This document shows, piece by piece, positions 1 to 8,085 of a stretch of DNA of 56,466 bases. This stretch comes from Planctomycetota bacterium (lineage in GTDB: Bacteria; Planctomycetota; UBA8742; UBA2392): positions 1 to 56,466 of the forward strand of contig JADLAK010000067.1 of assembly GCA_020848275.1 (NCBI GenBank), in the 5' to 3' direction. The notes beneath the pieces are model-generated. The model was not told the origin of the DNA. It searched no databases and saw nothing but the letters and a program-made list of their open reading frames with translations. A program made the position numbers and the translations under genes. Numbering within the stretch: the stretch's first letter is position 1; every line of letters starts with the position of its first letter.

Positions 1-11
1 GAATGCCTTTC

Positions 12-83
12 GTAGCGCGGGCGTCTCGCCCGCAGTCGCGGGCCAAAGGCCTGCGACGATTGCGGCCAAGATGGCCGCGCTAC
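12..83. repeat. GC-rich inverted repeat (family D, copy 1)
   Basis: Long imperfect palindrome. The left arm starts GTAGCGCGGGCG and the right arm ends GGCCGCGCTAC. Nested hairpins lie inside, and a GCAGGC/GCCTGC hairpin follows at 86-102. A second copy with the same arms lies at 50953-51024. Confidence 0.6.
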
Positions 84-160
84 CCGCAGGCTGGAAGCCT
101 GCATCAATCAAACTGACCCACTACCGGGCCGCCCCCCGCCTGTCAGGCGCTGCCTTGGGC

Positions 161-169
161 TGGTATGAT
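161..169 (+). promoter_or_regulatory. candidate extended -10 promoter for the serine ammonia-lyase gene
   Basis: TGGTATGAT fits an extended -10 element (TGn followed by TATGAT), about 31 bases before the chosen start. No convincing -35 hexamer is visible, as is usual for extended -10 promoters. Motif only. Confidence 0.4.
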
Positions 170-199
170 GCGGAGCCTACACCTGAGGCTGCTGCATCA

Positions 200-1435
200 A
201 TGGAATCACTGAAAGAGCTTTACCGAGTTGGTACGGGACCTTCCGCCAGCCACACCATGGGCCCGCGGCGCGCCGCTGAAATCTTTCGCGACCAGAACCC
301 CGGCGCAAGCTCCTTTCGTTGCACGCTCTATGGCAGCCTCGCCGCAACCGGCAAGGGCCACCTGACCGACGTCGCGATCACCGGCGCGTTTGCCTCGCGC
401 GCCGTCGAGATTATCTGGAAGCCGCGCGACCACTTCCCGTTTCATCCCAACGCCATGGACTTCGTCGCGCTTGACGCCAAGGGCACGCCGGGCGCACCTT
501 GGCGCGTCTACAGTGTCGGCGGCGGCGCGTTGCGCGAAGAAGGCATCCCGCCCGCGGACGCCAACGTCTACGACCTCTCGACGATGGCCGACATCCTGAA
601 GTGGTGCGACACTCACAACGCGCCTATCTGGAAGTACGTCGAGCTGCGCGAAGGTCCCGGCATCTGGGACTTCCTGCGCGGCATCTGGGCCACGATGCAG
701 GCCGCCATCGAGCGCGGGCTCAAGGCCACCGAGATTCTGCCCGGCTCTCTCAAGTTGCGGCGCAAGAGCAAATCGCACTACGAGCAAGCTGTCGCGCGGC
801 CGGGCCCGTTGCGCCAGACCGGGTTGATTACCGCCTACGCGCTTGCCGTCAGCGAAGAAAACGCGGCCGGCGGCGTGGTCGCCACCGCGCCCACTTGCGG
901 CGCCTGCGGGCTGATGCCTGCCGTGCTGCGATATGCCAAAGAAACGCTGCCCTGCGGCGATGAGGACATCATCCACGCGCTCGCAACTGCCGGTTTAGTC
1001 GGCAACCTGGTAAAGACCAACGCCTCGATTTCCGGCGCGGCCGTCGGCTGCCAGGGCGAAGTCGGCACCGCGTGCGCCATGGGCGCGGGTGCGGCAGCGC
1101 AACTCATGGGCGGCACGCCACAACAGATTGAATACGCCGCGGAAATGGGCTTTGAGCATCATCTCGGCCTGACCTGCGACCCGATTGGCGGGCTGGTGCA
1201 GATTCCGTGCATCGAACGCAACGCCGTGGGCGCCACGCGCGCGTTGACCTGCGCCGACTACGCGCTTTTGAGCGACGGCCGCCACGAGGTGCCGTTCGAC
1301 GTCGTGGTCAAGGCGATGAAGCGCACGGGCGAAGACCTGCTCTCGCACTACCGCGAGACGTCGATGGGCGGCCTGGCGGCGATGCACCACAGCGCGGGCA
1401 ACACCGCCAGTCCCGAGTCCAACCATTGCGGCTAG
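200..1435 (+). CDS. sdaA: L-serine ammonia-lyase, iron-sulfur type, single chain
   Basis: This enzyme deaminates L-serine to pyruvate and ammonia using a [4Fe-4S] cluster. The 411-residue chain carries the β-type domain first (SASHTMGP near residues 15-22) and then the α-type catalytic domain. Cys284, Cys326 and Cys337 (in GCQGEVG, TCDPIGG and IPCIERN) have the 42/11 spacing I recall for the cluster ligands of this family. The penultimate residue is Cys410, like the C-terminal 'tail' cysteine that enters the active site in characterised members. I start at ATG 200 (MESLKELYRV); the upstream in-frame sequence is repeat DNA. The stop TAG overlaps the stop of the opposing gene by two bases. Family members are often about 450 residues, so the β-like part is somewhat short. 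Confidence 0.93.
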   Translation: MESLKELYRVGTGPSASHTMGPRRAAEIFRDQNPGASSFRCTLYGSLAATGKGHLTDVAITGAFASRAVEIIWKPRDHFPFHPNAMDFVALDAKGTPGAPWRVYSVGGGALREEGIPPADANVYDLSTMADILKWCDTHNAPIWKYVELREGPGIWDFLRGIWATMQAAIERGLKATEILPGSLKLRRKSKSHYEQAVARPGPLRQTGLITAYALAVSEENAAGGVVATAPTCGACGLMPAVLRYAKETLPCGDEDIIHALATAGLVGNLVKTNASISGAAVGCQGEVGTACAMGAGAAAQLMGGTPQQIEYAAEMGFEHHLGLTCDPIGGLVQIPCIERNAVGATRALTCADYALLSDGRHEVPFDVVVKAMKRTGEDLLSHYRETSMGGLAAMHHSAGNTASPESNHCG

Positions 1436-1938
1436 GCGATTTTGACCGGCGCGGCTTTGACGCTATCGAACGCTGCTTTGCACGCCTGCGCGTCTCCCAG
1501 CGCCACGAAGAAGCTTGTTCCGTCGTCGAGGAACACGCGCAAGCCGTGACGGTAGCCCATCAACCCATATGCCGCGCCATTGACGGGGTCAAAGAGGCGC
1601 TTTGGCAGCAGGCTGAATACCGGCCGTGTCTCGAGTTCGACCTTCAATATCTGGGGCGCCCAGTAGACCTTTGAATTCGATCCCCAGCGCGAAATGGCTG
1701 CCCAACGCAGGGAGATTCCTTCGTCCTGCACCTCGATCGTCATACGTATCGAAAACAGGGTAAAAACCGTGAACGCACCGCCCACGATAAGGCCTGTTAC
1801 GCCAAAGTAGCCCTGAGCAACCGGCCCCTGAAGCGACAGGAAGAAGGGCGTGAGCGCTGCGACAACCAGAGCGACGAGCACAATCTCCAGCCACAACCCC
1901 CAGCCGTGATTTCTCATGGTTTCTGTGTATCGGGTCAT
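1432..1938 (-). CDS. hypothetical membrane protein, paralogue of the gene upstream
   Basis: This 168-residue protein has two hydrophobic segments near the N-terminus (about residues 15-35 and 42-63) and then a soluble domain rich in β-strand-like sequence. The layout resembles small bacterial membrane proteins with a PH-like (DUF304/YdbT-like) domain, but I cannot assign a family. It pairs clearly with the neighbouring protein: both have an IEVxDxGIS motif after the second hydrophobic segment, and both end with a GLRVFL/CLRIFL, (D/N)G(T/K)SFxV and AxKxAxD series. The genes are 7 bp apart, which suggests tandem duplication in one operon behind a glycosyltransferase. The function is unknown. 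Its stop overlaps the converging stop of the serine ammonia-lyase gene. Confidence 0.75.
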   Translation of the reverse strand: MTRYTETMRNHGWGLWLEIVLVALVVAALTPFFLSLQGPVAQGYFGVTGLIVGGAFTVFTLFSIRMTIEVQDEGISLRWAAISRWGSNSKVYWAPQILKVELETRPVFSLLPKRLFDPVNGAAYGLMGYRHGLRVFLDDGTSFFVALGDAQACKAAFDSVKAAPVKIA

Positions 1939-1945
1939 TTCAAGC

Positions 1946-2416
1946 CTATCTGGTCGTTCCGTCGTAAGCGTCTTTGGCCGCCTGCGGGTTGTTGACCGTC
2001 ACGACAAACGACTTGCCGTTTTTCAGGAAGATGCGCAAGCATCCCTTGGCGCCGATGTAGCTGAAGGTGCTGCTGCCCCGCCAATTCATCTTCCAGCCCC
2101 AGCCGCCGAATTCCTTCCAGTCGTACTTCTCAACCGCCACGCGCTCGATTTCATCGCGCGTGAAACTCTTGCGGAAAATGACGCCCAGCCGCGCGCTGAT
2201 GCCGTCGTCGCGAACCTCGATACTGACGCGGCTGAGCGTCAGCAGCAGAATGAAAACTGTCGTACACGTCACGGCCGGCAGCACGGGCCAGTTCGGCCAC
2301 GGCTTTGAAAAGTACAGCGCCACGGCCATCACCGCCCCGACAAACGCCATGACCGCAAGCGCGGATATCCAGAACCACTTGCCGCCGCCCGAAGTTTCCT
2401 GGTAGCGAACATTCAT
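1946..2416 (-). CDS. hypothetical membrane protein, tandem paralogue
   Basis: This 156-residue protein has two hydrophobic stretches (around residues 14-35 and 43-60) followed by a soluble domain with the same motif series as its neighbour (SIEVRDDGIS, then CLRIFLKNGKSFVV). I start at ATG 2416 because an AAGGAC Shine-Dalgarno lies just upstream inside the end of the glycosyltransferase gene. The longer reading has an Arg/Gly-rich, non-conserved N-terminus. It begins 2 bp after the upstream stop, so translational coupling is likely. A PH-like membrane-proximal fold is my guess from the layout, not shown. Confidence 0.75.
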   Translation of the reverse strand: MNVRYQETSGGGKWFWISALAVMAFVGAVMAVALYFSKPWPNWPVLPAVTCTTVFILLLTLSRVSIEVRDDGISARLGVIFRKSFTRDEIERVAVEKYDWKEFGGWGWKMNWRGSSTFSYIGAKGCLRIFLKNGKSFVVTVNNPQAAKDAYDGTTR

Positions 2417-2418
2417 CG

Positions 2419-3594
2419 TCAGTCCTTTCGTACCGCGACGCGGCAGGCCTTCGCCTCGGCCGCTTCGCTGATGATTTCCATGATGCGGTCGCAATGCTCT
2501 TGCGGCGTCAAGAGCCGCGACATTGCGCGAACCGCCGAAGGCGCGAATTGCGACGCACGTCCCGCAAACACGTCAGCGATGCGCGCGCCGATTTCACCTT
2601 CGTCGTCGCGCCGCGCCAGCACGTAACCGTTGCGGCCGTTCTCAACCGCATCCCGGTAGCCTGTGTTGGCGCTGACAATCGCGGGGACGCCGCTCGAGAG
2701 CGCCTCCAGCACCACGTTGGCGCCGGGATCGACCTTCGAGGGGTGCACCAGCACGTCCGCGGCGCGGTAATAGCCCTCAATCGCCGCCGTTCTGGCGTCG
2801 ACGCGCAGTTGCGCGCCCAACGCGTTCTCGCGCGAGATGCGCTCGATGATGCCGCCGTCGCCGCGGCCCACGGCCACGAAAAACATCAACTTGCGGCGGC
2901 CGGGAAGCGCCGCCTTCACGGCCTCGCAGAAGCCGCGAGCCGCCGCAACCAGCCCCTTGCGCCTGAAATCCATCGAGACAAACAGCGCCACTTGCGCGTC
3001 GCAGGGTAGGCCGAGTTTAACCTTCGCGGCGGCGGCTTGATCGGCCGACGGAGGCGCAAAGCGCCCGCCATCGACGCCGTTGGGCACCAGTGCGATGCGA
3101 TCGTCGGGGAGACTGAAATACTCGCGCATCCAGCCGGACATCAGCGTGCTCTCGACGATCACGCGCCGCCAAGGTTGCGCGAACACGCGGTCCTCCAGCG
3201 CCATGCGCCGTCTGATGCGCCAGGCCCAGCGCAGCTTGCTTGCCCGTTTGCGCGCCGGCCAGTGCGCTTCGACCCATGCGCGCTGCAACAGGTCGCCGAC
3301 GCGGCAGACGTCGCCGCCGAGGCTTCGCGCCAGCGCCAACGTGACGTCAGGCATTAACCGTTGCGCGGCTTGCGCGGTTGCGGCGGCCCAGCGCTCGTAG
3401 GCAAAGGGCCCGAGCCAGCGGCTAAACGGCACGCGAATCATCTCAAAGCCGCGAGCGTCATCGGGTGTCCAGCGGTCGCAGATCACGCTAACGCGGTGGC
3501 CACGCTCACGCAGGGCATATGCCAGGTTCACGGCGTAACGTTCAGCGCCGCCGTGCAAGCGGTCGAACCATTCGCGGATAAGCGCGATGTGCAT
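2419..3594 (-). CDS. GT4-family glycosyltransferase (WaaG/RfaG-like)
   Basis: This 391-residue cytoplasmic glycosyltransferase has the GT-B layout. The N-terminal acceptor domain starts MHIALIREWFDRLHGGAERY, with the HGGAER loop typical of GT4 enzymes. The C-terminal nucleotide-sugar domain has LVPNGVD, then HPSKVDPGANVVLEALSSG, the EX7E-type region (Glu in VVLEAL). It probably adds a sugar to lipopolysaccharide core or another envelope glycan. The substrate cannot be read from the sequence. I chose ATG 3594 because the upstream codons fall in repeat DNA. No Shine-Dalgarno is visible: the start is preceded by CTTTCCCCCC and a TACACT box only 9 bp upstream, so a leaderless transcript is possible. 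It heads an operon with two paralogous membrane proteins. Confidence 0.87.
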   Translation of the reverse strand: MHIALIREWFDRLHGGAERYAVNLAYALRERGHRVSVICDRWTPDDARGFEMIRVPFSRWLGPFAYERWAAATAQAAQRLMPDVTLALARSLGGDVCRVGDLLQRAWVEAHWPARKRASKLRWAWRIRRRMALEDRVFAQPWRRVIVESTLMSGWMREYFSLPDDRIALVPNGVDGGRFAPPSADQAAAAKVKLGLPCDAQVALFVSMDFRRKGLVAAARGFCEAVKAALPGRRKLMFFVAVGRGDGGIIERISRENALGAQLRVDARTAAIEGYYRAADVLVHPSKVDPGANVVLEALSSGVPAIVSANTGYRDAVENGRNGYVLARRDDEGEIGARIADVFAGRASQFAPSAVRAMSRLLTPQEHCDRIMEIISEAAEAKACRVAVRKD

Positions 3595-3602
3595 GGGGGG
3601 AA

Positions 3603-3608
3603 AGTGTA
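3603..3608 (-). promoter_or_regulatory. possible -10 box (TACACT) of the glycosyltransferase operon
   Basis: On the minus strand TACACTTTCC stands 9 bp before the glycosyltransferase ATG. The same TAnnCTTTC context occurs at the fusA, rpsG, rpsJ and tRNA-tuf promoters described below. No good -35 is found at 16-18 bp. If real, it implies a leaderless mRNA. Confidence 0.28.
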
Positions 3609-3616
3609 GCAAAGCA

Positions 3617-3697
3617 GTTGTGGCTGGGGTCTCCCGGCCCGAGCAGACAACGCAAGTCGCGGGAAAATTTGCTGGGGCGTGCACGCCCCAGCCACAA
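3617..3697. repeat. GTTGTGGC...CCCCAGCC repeat (family F, copy 1)
   Basis: Starts GTTGTGGCTGGGGTCTCC and ends CCCCAGCCACAA, so its termini are complementary. A second copy at 13644-13724 shares both ends, with changes inside. Confidence 0.55.
3671..3692 (-). terminator. hairpin after the lipoprotein gene
   Basis: A perfect 22-bp palindrome (GCTGGGGCGTG and its complement) lies 7 bp beyond the lipoprotein stop on the minus strand and is followed by AAATTTT. It resembles an intrinsic terminator with a weak U-tract and is also part of a repeat. Confidence 0.45.
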
Positions 3698-3699
3698 AG

Positions 3700-4545
3700 C
3701 TACTTGCCGGGTTCGATGGCCTTGTCGCCGCGCTGGATCGGGCGGCCGTTGGCATCGACGGGCTGGCGGTCCTTGAACTCGATACCGCCCATGGGGCCGT
3801 CGACCTTTTCGCCGCGCGTTGCCTTGCGCAGCTCTTCCAGCGCGATCTCGTTGCTGCTGTTGAAGATGTTTGCCTCAAGGGCGGTGCGCAGCTTCGCGGC
3901 CTCGCTTGAGGGCACCTGCCGGACCTCGATCTTCGGCTCGTGGCCGCGATGCTGACGGATCACCACTCCGCGCGCCGCGGGGTTGGTGCCGACAACGTCT
4001 GGGTCCAGGCCCTGGGTGCGCTTGAGGTCGGGCGTGACAGCGTCGTAGCCGTAGCCGCTGCGGGGCTTGTAAACCACGGCAGCGGCAGTCTCGATCTGGT
4101 AATTGCCCTCGTGCACGACTTCACCGGCGCGAATTCCGTAAGTGTAAAGCTCGCCGCGCGGGTTCATCCAGGCAATGCGGTCCCAGGCGTCGTCATAGAA
4201 CTCGAACAGGAATTCGCCCCGGCGCTCTTCCTCGATGCGGCGCATGTAACCCACCAGCGTCATGACATCGCGCTTTGTCGGGTCCTTGGCGATGTGGACG
4301 GTGTAGAACTCGGTCTCGATATAGCCGCGCGTCTGGCCGCGTAGAGGGTCGATGCGGTTTTGCATCTCGGCGCCGGCGTAGTAACGCTCGACTTCGAGGC
4401 CATTGCGGCCGTGGCGATAAATGGACAGCTCGGCTTCGCTGCGGTCGATGCCGCCGGCGGTCGCCGAACGCGCCTGGTTGCCAACGGCGCACCCGCCAAG
4501 GATCAACGCGGCAAAAATTACGATCAAGGAAACGGGCCGGATCAC
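3700..4545 (-). CDS. hypothetical lipoprotein
   Basis: The predicted 281-residue lipoprotein has a signal peptide of about 18 residues ending in the lipobox LGGC (Cys19), so it is probably anchored to a membrane in the periplasm. I chose GTG 4545 (VIRPVSLIVIF), because the longer reading puts 31 unrelated residues before the signal peptide. The mature part is hydrophilic with several YxxGIR/YxIE-type β-like stretches and no motif I recognise. The end (MGGIEFKDRQPVDANGRP) is Gly/Pro/charged. It follows the coiled-coil gene of the signalling operon by 79 bp on the same strand and may be co-transcribed. The function is unknown. Confidence 0.72.
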   Translation of the reverse strand: MIRPVSLIVIFAALILGGCAVGNQARSATAGGIDRSEAELSIYRHGRNGLEVERYYAGAEMQNRIDPLRGQTRGYIETEFYTVHIAKDPTKRDVMTLVGYMRRIEEERRGEFLFEFYDDAWDRIAWMNPRGELYTYGIRAGEVVHEGNYQIETAAAVVYKPRSGYGYDAVTPDLKRTQGLDPDVVGTNPAARGVVIRQHRGHEPKIEVRQVPSSEAAKLRTALEANIFNSSNEIALEELRKATRGEKVDGPMGGIEFKDRQPVDANGRPIQRGDKAIEPGK

Positions 4546-4624
4546 GGGAAACCCCGGGTCTGCGTGGAGCGGGAGGACGCTTAGTCTAGCCAGCGGCAAG
4601 GGCCTTGGCCAGCATGTCGAGGGC

Positions 4625-5386
4625 CTACTTGTCCTCATCCTCGAGGTCGTCGATGTGGTCCTCTGCGGTGTTCTTGAGGATCAGGACTTCGTTCTGGCGG
4701 GTCTCGAGGCTGCCCTTGAGCGCCTTGGCGTCGTCGGCAAGGTCGCTGCCGCCATCAAGCTTGTTGCCTTCCACCGTACGAGCGCGTTTGATCTCGGTGC
4801 GCAGTCGCTTCTCCTCGTCCTCGCACCACTTCTTGAACTTCCTGAGGCGGCTGAGATCGCCCGAGCGCACGGCGTGGGCTTCGTCATCGTCCATGTCCTT
4901 GGTCGAGCGAACTTCCGGGATGTCGGGCAATTCGCCCAGCGCCTCGGACCAGTTCTTGAGCGCCTCGGCCGCGTCAGCGACGAGCTTTGCCGCCTTTCCC
5001 TTGGCGTTCACTTTGTCTTCGGCCGTTTTGCTGGCTTCGTCGCGCAGTTCCGAATACTTGTCGGCGAGTTCTTTGGCCAGGTCCTGGACGGCCTCGCTGG
5101 CAACCTGCGCATTCTCGGAAAGCTGGATGGCCTGGCGCTTCAGCTTCTTCCACTCTTCGCTGCCCTGGGCGGCGCGGCGCTGCTTGGTCTGGTTTTCCGT
5201 CAGGGATTCAACGGCCTTCTTTTCGGTCTCGCGAGCCTTGTCGAGGTCCTTCTTGATGCTGTCAATCTCCTGCTTCAGCTTCTTCACGTCGGCCTGCACC
5301 GGTGAAAACACCGCCGCCAGCGCCATAAGCGCCGCAACGAAAACCAGCAGCCACGAAGCTGCGCTAAGTCGGTTTGCTGATGCCAT
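4625..5386 (-). CDS. exported coiled-coil protein of the two-component operon
   Basis: This 253-residue protein has one N-terminal hydrophobic segment (residues 10-30, WLLVFVAALMALAAVF) that could be a signal peptide or anchor. Nearly all the rest is Lys/Glu/Ala-rich heptad sequence (residues 33-140 and 180-250), typical of a long coiled coil. A short Asp-rich linker (KDMDDDEAH) lies between the halves. The start overlaps the end of the σ54 activator gene by 23 bp, so translation is likely coupled. No family is recognised. Its place suggests a periplasmic or envelope partner or output of the kinase-regulator pair, but that is inference from context. Confidence 0.75.
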   Translation of the reverse strand: MASANRLSAASWLLVFVAALMALAAVFSPVQADVKKLKQEIDSIKKDLDKARETEKKAVESLTENQTKQRRAAQGSEEWKKLKRQAIQLSENAQVASEAVQDLAKELADKYSELRDEASKTAEDKVNAKGKAAKLVADAAEALKNWSEALGELPDIPEVRSTKDMDDDEAHAVRSGDLSRLRKFKKWCEDEEKRLRTEIKRARTVEGNKLDGGSDLADDAKALKGSLETRQNEVLILKNTAEDHIDDLEDEDK

Positions 5387-6731
5387 ATTTCTTCATCTTG
5401 TATTGCAACGCCGTCCGCCCCACCCCAAGCACGCGCGCCGCACGCGACTGGTTGAACCCGCATTCCTGCAACGCCGCCAGCAGCGCGTTTCGTTCAATTC
5501 TCTCGAGGTCGCCCGTCAAGCCTGCCGCCGCATCTTCGCCTTGCGGCGGTTTCATCGCTTGAACCTCGGCCGGCAGGTCGATCAAACGAAGCTCGTTACC
5601 CGGCGCCAGCGCGACGCAGCGGCGCATGACATTTTCAAGTTCACGCACGTTACCCGGCCACGAGTATTCCTTCAGCCGTTGCAAAAACGCATCGGGCACA
5701 CTTTGCCGCGCGTTCTCCTTGCGCATGAAATGTTTGACCAGCAGCGGGATATCCTCGGCGCGTTCGCGCAGCGGCGGCAGCGTGACGGTCACGACATTGA
5801 CGCGGTAGTACAGGTCTTCGCGGAACGTGCCGGCCTTGACGAGTGTGCGCAAATCTTTGTTCGTCGCGCAGACCAGCCGCACGTCGGCGCTGATGGACTC
5901 CGTCCCGCCGACGCGCTCGAAGCGCTTGTCCTGAAGCACACGCAGCAGCTTGACCTGCGTGCTCGCGGGCAATTCGCCAAGTTCGTCGAGGAAAAGCGTC
6001 CCGCCGTTGGCGGTTTCGAAACGGCCCTTGCGCTGGGCCTCGGCGCCTGTGAACGCGCCTTTTTCGTGGCCGAAGAGTTCACTTTCGAGCACGCCCGGCG
6101 CAAGCGCGCCCGCGTTGACGGCGATAAACGGGCCCGCCTTGCGCGCGCTCAGCGCGTGGACGGCGCGGGCGACGATTTCCTTGCCCGTGCCCGATTCGCC
6201 CAGCACCAGCACCGGCACCGTGCTTTTCGCGGCGCGTTTGACGATGTCTGAAATTTCGGTCATCTGCGGGCTGGCGCTGATGATGCCTGGAAGCGGCTCC
6301 GGGCCTACAGGCGCCGCGGGCTGCGCGGGCGCGCCAGGTTTAACCGGCGCTGCGGCGGGGCGGCCTTCCTCAATAGCGCGTTCAACCTTGAACTCGAGCT
6401 CGGTGAGATCGAAGGGTTTTTCGATGAAGTCGCTGGCGCCAAGGCTCATGGCCTCGACGGCTTCCTTGACGCTGCCGTGGGCAGTGATGATAAGAAACGG
6501 CGGGACCTCGCCGCGCGCGCGCAGGCCGCGCAGCAGGCCGATGCCGTCAAGCTTGGGCATCTTCAGGTCGCTGACGATGGCGTCAAATCGCTTCTTGAGG
6601 CAGAGGTCGAGCGCCTGCGCGCCGTCGCCGGCCTGCGAGACGTCGATGCCGCGAACGCCCAGCGCCAGCGCCAGCATGTCGCGCATGCTTGGTTTGTCGT
6701 CAACAATCAGGACTTGGGGTTTGTCAGCCAC
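5364..6731 (-). CDS. NtrC-family σ54-dependent response regulator
   Basis: This 455-residue activator of σ54 RNA polymerase has three domains. The receiver (1-120) has Asp11/Asp12, phospho-acceptor Asp55 and Lys105. A Pro/Ala-rich linker (125-145) leads to the AAA+ domain (150-385) with Walker A GESGTGKE (178-185), the σ54-contacting GAFTGA loop (225-230) and Walker B LFLDE (about 246-250). The Fis-type helix-turn-helix is at 415-450 (NQSRAARVLGVGRTALQYKM). All key residues are present. The ATG overlaps the end of the sensor kinase gene by 8 bp, so this is its cognate regulator. It should act on -24/-12 promoters; I searched the spacer 9265-9938 by eye and found no good one. Confidence 0.95.
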   Translation of the reverse strand: MADKPQVLIVDDKPSMRDMLALALGVRGIDVSQAGDGAQALDLCLKKRFDAIVSDLKMPKLDGIGLLRGLRARGEVPPFLIITAHGSVKEAVEAMSLGASDFIEKPFDLTELEFKVERAIEEGRPAAAPVKPGAPAQPAAPVGPEPLPGIISASPQMTEISDIVKRAAKSTVPVLVLGESGTGKEIVARAVHALSARKAGPFIAVNAGALAPGVLESELFGHEKGAFTGAEAQRKGRFETANGGTLFLDELGELPASTQVKLLRVLQDKRFERVGGTESISADVRLVCATNKDLRTLVKAGTFREDLYYRVNVVTVTLPPLRERAEDIPLLVKHFMRKENARQSVPDAFLQRLKEYSWPGNVRELENVMRRCVALAPGNELRLIDLPAEVQAMKPPQGEDAAAGLTGDLERIERNALLAALQECGFNQSRAARVLGVGRTALQYKMKKYGISKPT

Positions 6732-8067
6732 GTACGCTCCAGTATCTGTCGAAAGTCGCCTTGAATATCGTACCCGTCGGACCGCTTTGAATCAGCACAA
6801 GATCGCCGCCCATGTCGCGCAGCAAACGCCGCGAAATCGCCAATCCCAGCCCGGTGCCGTCAGCCTTGCCCGTGGTAAACGGCTCGAACAGTTTCGCCTT
6901 GATGTCCGCGGGCATGCCGGGGCCGTCGTCCTTGACCTCGACGGCGATTTGCCGCGGGCCGGCGTGCGCGAGCACCTCGACCCTGCCGCCGCGCTCGCAA
7001 AGCGCCTCGGCGGCGTTGACTGTGACGTTGACCAGCGCCTGACGCACGGCGTTGGCGTCGGCCTCAAGCTCCGCCGACGGGTTATCGCAACTCAGGGAAA
7101 TCTTGACCGTGTCGCCGCCGCGCGCGCGCGCGGCCTCTATCGTCGGTGAGAGCAGCGTCTCGAGCGTGAGCCTTTCGCTGCTGCCGTGCGCGCCGCGCGA
7201 AAACGCCAGGAAATCGCGCACCACGCGGTCCAGCATGCCGGTTTCGGCCACGAGTTTTTCGGCAAGCTGCTTCTGCATCGGCTCGTTGAGCGTGCGTGCG
7301 AGAAGTTCGGTGTAGCCGCGCATGGCGCCCAGGGGGTTCTTGATCTGGTGGGCCATGCCGGCGCTGAACTGCGCAAGCTCGGCCAAGCGCGTCTGGCGCG
7401 CAAGGTCGGCGCGAAGTTTCGCCTGCTTGCGCATGATCAGCAGCGCGGCGCCCAGCGTCACGACAAAGACGCCAAGCACGCATGCGCCCAGCACGAGGCG
7501 GATGGCGCCCAGGCGCTCGAAATAATCGGCTTCGAGTTCGACAACCGCCGCAAAATCCGACGGCATGCCCAGGCCGCCGCCCTCGCCGCGCGTCAGCACC
7601 GGGGCAAAGGCGTTGCGGTAGGCGCGGCCTGATGCGTCCTCGTACATAGCCGTGACCAGGGGCTTGCCCTGCACAAAACACTGCTCCAGTTCGTTGGCGT
7701 CCTGCTTGGTGCCGTAGTCGGTCTCACCGGGTTTGCCGCCCGCGGTGTCGAGCACCCGCACGCCCGCGCGCGTGACGACCGCGACGCGGCGCACCCCCGC
7801 CTCGGCCTGCAGCGCCTTCTGGCGTGACCGCAACAGGGCGATCAGCGGTTCTTCCTGTTCCGACTTTCCCTTCAGCACGTTCTCGAGCGCCCTGACGCTC
7901 GCGCCCGTCGCCGCCGCCGTGGCGTAGCTGCGCAGGCGGCGCTCGAGCTGTTCTTCAAAACCCTGCTTGACCTGGAAATACGCGACGAGCGCGCCCGCCG
8001 TGAGCGCGCCCGCCAGTGCGAATGTGAACACCAGCCCCAGTGAAACGCTTTTGGCTGGATATCTCAT
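6724..8067 (-). CDS. membrane sensor histidine kinase
   Basis: This 447-residue kinase has two membrane spans (about 10-32 and 190-212) that flank a sensor domain of about 155 residues with no recognised PAS or Cache motif. The HisKA helix has phospho-acceptor His240 (AHQIKNPLGAMRGY). The HATPase part shows the N box (NVTVNAAEAL, about 347-356), the G1 box (DDGPGMP, 380-386), an FEPF F-box and the G2 box GTGLGLA (404-410). The short form without a receiver matches NtrB/AtoS-type partners of NtrC regulators. It starts 18 bp after the outer-membrane protein gene and overlaps the regulator gene by 8 bp, so all four genes probably form one transcript. The ligand is unknown. Confidence 0.94.
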   Translation of the reverse strand: MRYPAKSVSLGLVFTFALAGALTAGALVAYFQVKQGFEEQLERRLRSYATAAATGASVRALENVLKGKSEQEEPLIALLRSRQKALQAEAGVRRVAVVTRAGVRVLDTAGGKPGETDYGTKQDANELEQCFVQGKPLVTAMYEDASGRAYRNAFAPVLTRGEGGGLGMPSDFAAVVELEADYFERLGAIRLVLGACVLGVFVVTLGAALLIMRKQAKLRADLARQTRLAELAQFSAGMAHQIKNPLGAMRGYTELLARTLNEPMQKQLAEKLVAETGMLDRVVRDFLAFSRGAHGSSERLTLETLLSPTIEAARARGGDTVKISLSCDNPSAELEADANAVRQALVNVTVNAAEALCERGGRVEVLAHAGPRQIAVEVKDDGPGMPADIKAKLFEPFTTGKADGTGLGLAISRRLLRDMGGDLVLIQSGPTGTIFKATFDRYWSVRG

Positions 8068-8085
8068 GGATGCCTTTGCTGCCCG

